A stretch of DNA of 64,000 nucleotides from an uncultured Latescibacterota bacterium (GTDB lineage Bacteria > Latescibacterota > UBA2968 > UBA8231), in contig OY282352.1 of assembly GCA_958295495.1 (NCBI GenBank), positions 1,116,001-1,180,000 on the forward strand. The letters are read 5' to 3'. The notes under the pieces are model-generated. The model was not told where the DNA came from. It was given only the letters and a program-made list of their open reading frames with translations, and did no database searches. This document shows positions 59,286 through 64,000 of this stretch, in pieces. Each line of letters begins with the position of its first letter. Within the stretch, counting starts at the first letter, position 1. The position numbers and the translations under genes are program-made.

Positions 59286-59426
59286 GGAAAACCTTTCGAG
59301 GATGGATGGAAGTCGCTTCCGTTAAATCGCTGCTGAACTTGCACCTAAATAAATACGCTAAAGAAGCATCGTCCAGAACTCCGTTGATATGCTCAACATT
59401 CGCAGGTGCGACTACGGTCTCGGGGG

Positions 59427-61589
59427 CTAAAACCTCTCGCGGATCTCTTGAGCCTCCGGCGAATCTGGATAGCGTTCAAGGAGTTGAGTCCGCCAGCGGG
59501 AGGCTTGGGGCTGGTTGCCGATGAAGATATAGGCTTCGGCCAAGCTGGATAAGGCTTCGACGGTATCCTCGCCAGCGTCAATCGCTCGGTGCCAATAGGG
59601 GATCGCCGCCTTGGGGTCGTCGAGATGGTACTGGTAGAGCAACGCGACATTGTGGAGTGCTGGGCCAAAAGTGGGGTTCAGCTCGATTGCCTTGGTCCAA
59701 GCGACTAAGGCCCCGTCGAAATCCTGTAAGTTGTAATACCTGTTACCAATGACGCCGTATATTTGAGGGTCGCCCGCCTCCAATGCGAGTGCCTTGTATA
59801 ACAGGACCCGTGCGTTATCCCGATCTCGGTTGTTCTCTCGGTTGTACTCAACAACATGCGCCCACACGGCATAGGTCCGAGCGAATATCTCCCGCGCCCC
59901 CCAAACATTCGCCGCGCCTTCGGGGTATTCCGCTAACCGCCAGAGTTCTATTTCCGGTCCCGGTTGCCGCAGCGGACCAAAGTCGGCCAAGGGCAGGTAA
60001 TAGGCATCCTCGGTATCGTAGAGGGGCGCGGACTCGGCGAGTCCTTCAGGTCGCCAGACGCGGACTCGTTCGCCGCGCTCAGCCAAGGCCGCGGCAAACG
60101 CCGCATCAACCTGCGAGTAAGCGAGCGGGTGGCGGTGCAATAACACGTAGGCGCAAGAGCGCTCCGCTACCAGTTCCCACGTACCGCGCTCGATCTCCCG
60201 ATTAGCCCTGCTAATCACAAGACCCGGCCTAGCCACAAAAAAATAAAAGGGCCGGGCCGGGTTGCTCGCGGCGAGAAAGTCCATCACTTCCGTCAAGGCC
60301 CTGTAGCCGAAACTGCTCTCGAACCGCTCCAATCGCCACAACTGGTCCTCAAAAGTCCTAAGCTGCACATCCCCGGCCCAACCGCCGAAGTTGCAACACA
60401 CTGTGCCCGCCGGGACGTGTTCCTCGATATAGCGCTGCGCCGCCAGCCGCGTGTCCTCGCGCCCCATCAGGTGCGCTACCCGCACCGATCCATAGAGCGG
60501 ATACGCCACCAGAAGTGCCAGTAGTATCCTCTGTCCAACGCGATGCCGCACGAGCCCGAGCCCGCCCGCCGCCAGCACCGCTAGCAGCGGCAGCAACGGC
60601 AGAGTGTACCGCGCGAAAGTTAGCTTGCCCCAGCTAATCGATCCGTAGAACAGCAGGAAGGCCGCGGCGACGACCAGCGCGGCCCGCTCGCGGTGATATA
60701 AAGCCCGGCCGAGGCCGGCCAGCAGCAGCAAAATCCCCAGTGGGCCTAGGCCGTGCCGCAAATTGAAGAACACTTGGTACCACGCCGCGTCCTCGACACC
60801 GCGTCCCCTGCTGGCATGTCCCACCTCAAAGAGAAAGTGTTGCAGGAAAGTCTCGTAATCTAGGACGATATACGGCGAAGTAGCCACAAAGGTCAGTGCC
60901 GCAGTCGCGCCGGAGAGCCAGAGCCGCCAGTCGCCCAAGCTGCGGCCGGCCAGCAGATGGGCCGCGGCGACCGCACCGCCAAGCACTGCGGCGGGATACT
61001 TGGTCCCCGCCGCCAAGCCGACTAGTAGCCCTGCCAGCACATAGTCGCGCATTCCCTCGCGCTCGAGGAGGCGCACCGCCGCCCATACCGCTCCCAAGCA
61101 CCAAAAGGCCAGCGCTGCATCCACCGAGGCCAGCGCCGCCTGCCGCACGTGGATGACGTTGACGGTCAGCAACGCTGCCGCCGCTATCCCTAACTCTGGA
61201 CCGTAGAGACGCCGCGCCAGTGCTCCAACCCAAATCACCGTCGCCGTGGCGAAGGCCACGCTCATCGCCCGCGCCCAAAACACCAAGGCATTCGAGTCCC
61301 AGAAAATGTAGTACGCGGCGAACTCTACCCGAGACCAGCCAGCCCCAAAGAGCTTTTGCACCACAAAGCAGAGGCTGTAAACCAGCCCCAGCAGGTAGGG
61401 GTGCAACGTTGGATAGGCAAAGTCGTGGGGATTGAAGTCGCCGCTGAGCAATTGTAGCGGAATGATGACCGGAAAGCGGAACTCGTCCGGATGGCGTACA
61501 ATTGGAGCACTGACCGATCCCCACAGGCGCAACCCCGCCGCGAGGGCGGCAAGGGAAGCAAGGCCGACTAGCCAAGTTCGTCTAGGCAT
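59427..61589 (-). CDS. GT-C (ArnT/PMT-like) glycosyltransferase with TPR tail
   Basis: A 720-residue membrane protein paralogous to the gene at 45447. About ten transmembrane helices span residues 5-410. The first loop carries VRHPDEFRFP, with D35-E36 as the GT-C acidic pair, and VRQAALASVDAALAFW follows. The C-terminal 130 residues are TPR repeats (IYGVIGNRYYNLQDFDGALV, ALHNVALLYQYHLDDPKAAI, EALSSLAEAYIFIGNQPQAS). It probably transfers a lipid-linked sugar to an envelope glycan or glycoprotein. The stop of the upstream secreted-protein gene is at 61593, so the pair are nearly contiguous. No clear Shine-Dalgarno sequence is visible. Confidence 0.85.
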   Translation of the reverse strand: MPRRTWLVGLASLAALAAGLRLWGSVSAPIVRHPDEFRFPVIIPLQLLSGDFNPHDFAYPTLHPYLLGLVYSLCFVVQKLFGAGWSRVEFAAYYIFWDSNALVFWARAMSVAFATATVIWVGALARRLYGPELGIAAAALLTVNVIHVRQAALASVDAALAFWCLGAVWAAVRLLEREGMRDYVLAGLLVGLAAGTKYPAAVLGGAVAAAHLLAGRSLGDWRLWLSGATAALTFVATSPYIVLDYETFLQHFLFEVGHASRGRGVEDAAWYQVFFNLRHGLGPLGILLLLAGLGRALYHRERAALVVAAAFLLFYGSISWGKLTFARYTLPLLPLLAVLAAGGLGLVRHRVGQRILLALLVAYPLYGSVRVAHLMGREDTRLAAQRYIEEHVPAGTVCCNFGGWAGDVQLRTFEDQLWRLERFESSFGYRALTEVMDFLAASNPARPFYFFVARPGLVISRANREIERGTWELVAERSCAYVLLHRHPLAYSQVDAAFAAALAERGERVRVWRPEGLAESAPLYDTEDAYYLPLADFGPLRQPGPEIELWRLAEYPEGAANVWGAREIFARTYAVWAHVVEYNRENNRDRDNARVLLYKALALEAGDPQIYGVIGNRYYNLQDFDGALVAWTKAIELNPTFGPALHNVALLYQYHLDDPKAAIPYWHRAIDAGEDTVEALSSLAEAYIFIGNQPQASRWRTQLLERYPDSPEAQEIRERF

Positions 61590-61592
61590 CAG

Positions 61593-62321
61593 CTATGGTT
61601 GTGTTCCCGAAGCGCAAGGATGCTTGTGTTGCGCGAAATCCAATGGATTGGGGGGGTGAATATCTATTTTCAAAACCCGGTCCGCACGGCTGTGGGATAG
61701 GGGCCCGCCTCCGGTTCCGCCAGATTGGGAGAACCAACCCTCATCTCGTCCGATGTGCAGTTCGTTTCCGCTTACGCTTAGTTGGCCCGACCATCTGTCG
61801 CCTAGGCCGATCTCGCCCAACTTTTTTATTAACATGCGTTTTTTGTCAGCCCGCATCGCGGTTTGAACGTCCCAATCGTAACGGTCGATTCCGTAGTCGA
61901 ACTCAAGGGTGAGCAACATGAGATGTTTGGACACACCCGAACCGCCTCCCCAATCCGACGTGTAGAGCACATGTACGCCAGATTGGGTCATGCCAATGTA
62001 GCGATACCCGAATCGCTGGCTTTCTTCTTCGGTGTACACAAAGGGGCATTCCCCGGCTGTATGGCTGACGCTCACATCGCCGTAGTACCGGTTGCTCCCT
62101 TGGGCATCGATGAGGTTGATCGCCACAACTTGGTCGCCGAGGTCACTCAGCCACACCGAAAGATCCTCGATGATATTTGGGTGGACAAAGGGAGCGCGTA
62201 CAAAGGAATACGCGTACTCGACCATAGGCACAGGTGGCGCGTCCTCCTGCCCGTTGACCGGTTGCGAACAGCACAAAATGAAAAACGCGCCAACAGCGTA
62301 CGCGATTCGACTCAGAGACAT
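61593..62321 (-). CDS. Secreted protein of unknown function
   Basis: A 242-residue exported protein with signal peptide MSLSRIAYAVGAFFILCCSQ, cut near PVNGQ. Mature segments include PMVEYAYSFVRAPFVHPNII, EDLSVWLSDLGDQVVAINLI, RFGYRYIGMTQSGVHVLYTS and LTLEFDYGIDRYDWDVQTAM, a beta-rich pattern without known motif. Two Cys occur in the mature part (ECPF and HPCAS). The ATG at 62321 is chosen because it leaves a normal signal peptide; the frame is open to 62360. The gene lies directly upstream of the glycosyltransferase at 61589 and may be its acceptor or a co-expressed envelope protein. Base composition is less GC-rich than the neighbours. Confidence 0.7.
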   Translation of the reverse strand: MSLSRIAYAVGAFFILCCSQPVNGQEDAPPVPMVEYAYSFVRAPFVHPNIIEDLSVWLSDLGDQVVAINLIDAQGSNRYYGDVSVSHTAGECPFVYTEEESQRFGYRYIGMTQSGVHVLYTSDWGGGSGVSKHLMLLTLEFDYGIDRYDWDVQTAMRADKKRMLIKKLGEIGLGDRWSGQLSVSGNELHIGRDEGWFSQSGGTGGGPLSHSRADRVLKIDIHPPNPLDFAQHKHPCASGTQP

Positions 62322-62365
62322 TTTTTCAAATAGTTTTCGATGATAAAATTGCCAGAGCATCAGGG

Positions 62366-62719
62366 TTAATTCGCAGATGTTCTGCGTTTCGTTTTTATCG
62401 TTTGCTGCTGCTTCCGCAGCAGTTCGGTACGTTCTTGCCAGAAAGCCAATTGTTCTTTAGGTATCATATTGGCGGTTTGATTGTAGATTCGTTCTGCACC
62501 ACGGCGTTTCATCTCAACGCAATCAAACGTCTTCAGAGGGGAATGGATCGCAATATTTGAGTATCCAGAAAGTGTGTTTACTGCATCGTATAGCGAAATT
62601 TTGAAAAATGCACGATATGTTTGGAATTCCAACTTTCGGTCACAATTTTCGCATTTAAGAAGCTGCTGAAGTTGCAAGGCTTCCTCAGAAATCTCTACAA
62701 TTTCTGCAAAACTGAGCAT
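62366..62719 (-). CDS. Small protein of unknown function with CxxC motif
   Basis: A 117-residue soluble protein starting MLSFAEIVEISEEALQLQQL, with a CENC motif (K-C-E-N-C-D-R-K) followed by LEFQTYRAFFKISLYDAVN and a charged C-terminal helix (QERTELLRKQQQTIKTKRR). AT-rich codons distinguish it from surrounding genes, suggesting separate acquisition. An in-frame TTG at 62737 is an alternative start, but it would lie inside a perfect palindrome at 62733-62756. No family recognised. It is 44 bases upstream of the secreted-protein gene on the same strand. Confidence 0.5.
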   Translation of the reverse strand: MLSFAEIVEISEEALQLQQLLKCENCDRKLEFQTYRAFFKISLYDAVNTLSGYSNIAIHSPLKTFDCVEMKRRGAERIYNQTANMIPKEQLAFWQERTELLRKQQQTIKTKRRTSAN

Positions 62720-62732
62720 CTGTTCAAAGTGT

Positions 62733-62756
62733 ATCAAAACCTCTATAGGTTTTGAT
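62733..62756. promoter_or_regulatory. Perfect palindrome at the 5' end of the small CxxC gene
   Basis: ATCAAAACCT-CTAT-AGGTTTTGAT, two 10-base arms with a 4-base loop. It overlies the alternative TTG start and the purine-rich stretch on the minus strand, so it could be a repressor operator or an RNA hairpin controlling translation of the small CxxC protein. Confidence 0.4.
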
Positions 62757-63048
62757 CTCTCAATCGATACAATCCCTAACCTTCGGCGTTTGATTCAACC
62801 CTACATAAACCCCGTCCCATCTCGCTGTAACGATAGGTCCGGGATTGGGCGTAACGCCTCATCGAGCATGCGATCGAAACCAGTTTTGTTGATGAATGCG
62901 CCATACCATAATGTAGGGACAACCGACCCGGCCTTCAACCGGCTCCACGAATCTCCCTACACGCCGGGCCGATCCATTGTAATAGGCCGTTCTTCCTATA
63001 TATTAGGATAGTCTGGATCGCTATTACCACCTCCCGCCCCAAGCCGCC
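62757..63048. promoter_or_regulatory. Intergenic region with inverted repeat and promoter-like elements upstream of the UbiD-type gene
   Basis: No gene is supported here. TGTAGGGA (62912-62919) and TCCCTACA (62954-62961) form an inverted pair 50 bases long overall, with CCGGCC...CCGG inside, resembling a small decayed repeat element. Downstream, TTGTAA (62977-62982), a 16-base spacer and TATATT (62999-63004) make a reasonable sigma70-type promoter for the UbiD-type gene, with start about 40 bases before its ATG. The stretch 62760-62900 shows nothing else I can name. Confidence 0.45.
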
Positions 63049-64000
63049 ATGCACAACCTGCGCCAATTTCTCGATCGTCTGCGCCGCGAAGGCGAGCTCG
63101 TCACCATTGACGCCCCGGTGTCCTCTGATCTCGAAATCGCCGAGATCCATCGCCGCGTCTTGGCCGCCGCTGGCCCGGCTTTACTCTTTACCCACGTCGA
63201 AGGCGCAGACTTCCCTTGCGTCACCAACCTCTTTGGCACGGCCCGGCGCGTCGATCTGGCCTTTGGCCCTAGGCCGGAACAGTTCATCCAGCAGCTAGTG
63301 CAACTCGCCCAAGACCTGCCCTCGCTCTCGCCGCGCAAGCTCTGGCCGCACAAAAACCTGATCCCGGCCGCGCTCAAGGTCGGGCTGAAGACCGTCGGCA
63401 AAGGCCCCATCGGCGAATGCGTACAATCGCCGCCCGACCTTGCGCGCCTGCCCCTGCTCAAAACTTGGCCCGAGGACGGCGGGCACTTCATCACCTTGCC
63501 GCTGGTCTATAGCCAACACCCGGATACCGGTCATCACAACCTCGGCATGTACCGCATCCAGCGCCACGATTCCCAGACCCTCGGCATGCACTGGCAAATC
63601 CAGAAAGGCGGCGGCTTTCACTACCACGTTGCCGAGCAGCGGGGCGCAGACCTGCCGCTGGTCATCTTCGTCGGCGGGCCGCCAGCCCTGATCCTCGCAG
63701 CAATCGCGCCTTTGCCCGAGGATTTGCCCGAGCTGCTGTTGGCCTCCCTGTTGCAGGGCGAGCGCCTGCGCCGCGTGCAAGGCTTTAGTCTGCCGCTGAT
63801 CGCCGAAGCCGAATTTGCCATTGAGGGCGTGGTGCCGCCGCACGTGCGCAAGCCCGAAGGGCCTTTCGGCGATCACTACGGCTATTACTCGCTACAACAC
63901 GACTATCCAGTGCTCCAAGCCAAGCGCCTCTATCACCGCAAAGACGCCATCTTCCCGGCCACCGTAGTAGGCAAGCCGCCGCAGGAAGACATGTTCCTCG
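63049..64000 (+). CDS. UbiD-family decarboxylase, 3' end outside the window
   Basis: The frame starts at ATG 63049 and is open to the last base, so the gene is truncated by the window edge; about 317 residues are visible. It begins MHNLRQFLDRLRREGELVTI and contains TRRVDLAFG-like text, SPPDLARLPLLKTWPEDGG, HNLGMYRIQRHDSQTLGMHW, QIQKGGGFHYH, VFVGGPPALILAAIAPLPED, EFAIEGVVPP and KPEGPFGDHYGYYSLQHDYP. These are hallmarks of UbiD/prenylated-FMN (de)carboxylases, with the E-G-P-F-G-D prFMN-binding block. It decarboxylates an aromatic or unsaturated acid using prFMN made by UbiX. Whether it is the ubiquinone or menaquinone pathway enzyme or a catabolic paralog cannot be told. Confidence 0.9.
   Translation, partial: MHNLRQFLDRLRREGELVTIDAPVSSDLEIAEIHRRVLAAAGPALLFTHVEGADFPCVTNLFGTARRVDLAFGPRPEQFIQQLVQLAQDLPSLSPRKLWPHKNLIPAALKVGLKTVGKGPIGECVQSPPDLARLPLLKTWPEDGGHFITLPLVYSQHPDTGHHNLGMYRIQRHDSQTLGMHWQIQKGGGFHYHVAEQRGADLPLVIFVGGPPALILAAIAPLPEDLPELLLASLLQGERLRRVQGFSLPLIAEAEFAIEGVVPPHVRKPEGPFGDHYGYYSLQHDYPVLQAKRLYHRKDAIFPATVVGKPPQEDMFL

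Noticed and set aside
1..64000. tRNA, rRNA and CRISPR features
   Set aside because: I scanned for T-loop-like motifs, rRNA-like sequence and repeat-spacer patterns by eye and saw none; a dedicated search could still find a missed tRNA.

Overview
The window looks like chromosomal DNA of a free-living, Gram-negative (diderm) heterotroph. Shine-Dalgarno sites and ATG/GTG/TTG starts are clear, genes are dense, and base composition is mostly GC-rich with AT-rich pockets near 18.55, 23.0, 35.9-36.0 and 62.4-62.7 kb. Many lipoproteins, signal peptides, CRTAC1-type beta-propellers, FlgD-like Ig tails, enolase-superfamily sugar-acid enzymes, a sulfatase and several GT-C glycosyltransferases fit an uncultured FCB/Latescibacterota-like lineage from a polysaccharide-rich (perhaps marine) habitat. 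That assignment is inference from gene content; there is no rRNA or tRNA here.

Layout. 0-6.5 kb: a sugar/organic-acid region with a truncated TIM-barrel-like protein, an RraA-type aldolase, a DUF455 ferritin-like/ATP-grasp fusion, an enolase-superfamily protein and an acyltransferase-3 protein carrying an ankyrin insert. 6.5-18.4 kb, minus strand: a macro-domain remnant, a membrane protein, a leishmanolysin-like lipoprotein protease, a small Cys protein, a SWIM zinc-finger protein, a secreted unknown, a dehydratase-like enzyme, a Gfo/Idh/MocA oxidoreductase, a CRTAC1-type lipoprotein and a DUF2723 glycosyltransferase. 18.7-34.8 kb, plus strand: nine consecutive genes, every product of which has an export signal or is clearly extracytoplasmic: three paralogous discoidin-like/FlgD-Ig proteins, a large probable outer-membrane protein, a lipoprotein, a double-rotamase lipoprotein, a TPR lipoprotein, a CRTAC1 propeller and an LRR/receptor-L lipoprotein. 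This run is the best candidate for an undescribed envelope or surface-assembly system.

34.8-38.9 kb is an accessory junction: a broken D-2-hydroxyacid dehydrogenase, a MITE-like inverted-repeat element, a tandem gene pair of secreted CBM9-like proteins with conserved upstream blocks, a strong hairpin, and a frameshifted sialidase-like remnant. 38.9-45.4 kb is housekeeping: MTA phosphorylase, an Fe-S helicase with a nuclease-like N-terminus, molybdate transporter modABC overlapping it, and a cytidylate-kinase-like protein behind a good sigma70-type promoter.

45.4-56.6 kb reads as an intracellular uronate-polysaccharide locus made of two divergent operons. One encodes a PL26/YetA-type rhamnogalacturonan lyase, a CxAxR-type sulfatase and a TPR-tailed glycosyltransferase. 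The other encodes a GH88-type unsaturated glucuronyl hydrolase, a galactonate-dehydratase-like enzyme and an isochorismatase-fold hydrolase. A coiled-coil membrane protein and a second enolase-superfamily paralog follow. 56.6-64 kb holds aconitase, another TPR-tailed glycosyltransferase, two unknown small proteins, a palindromic intergenic stretch and a UbiD-family decarboxylase running off the end.
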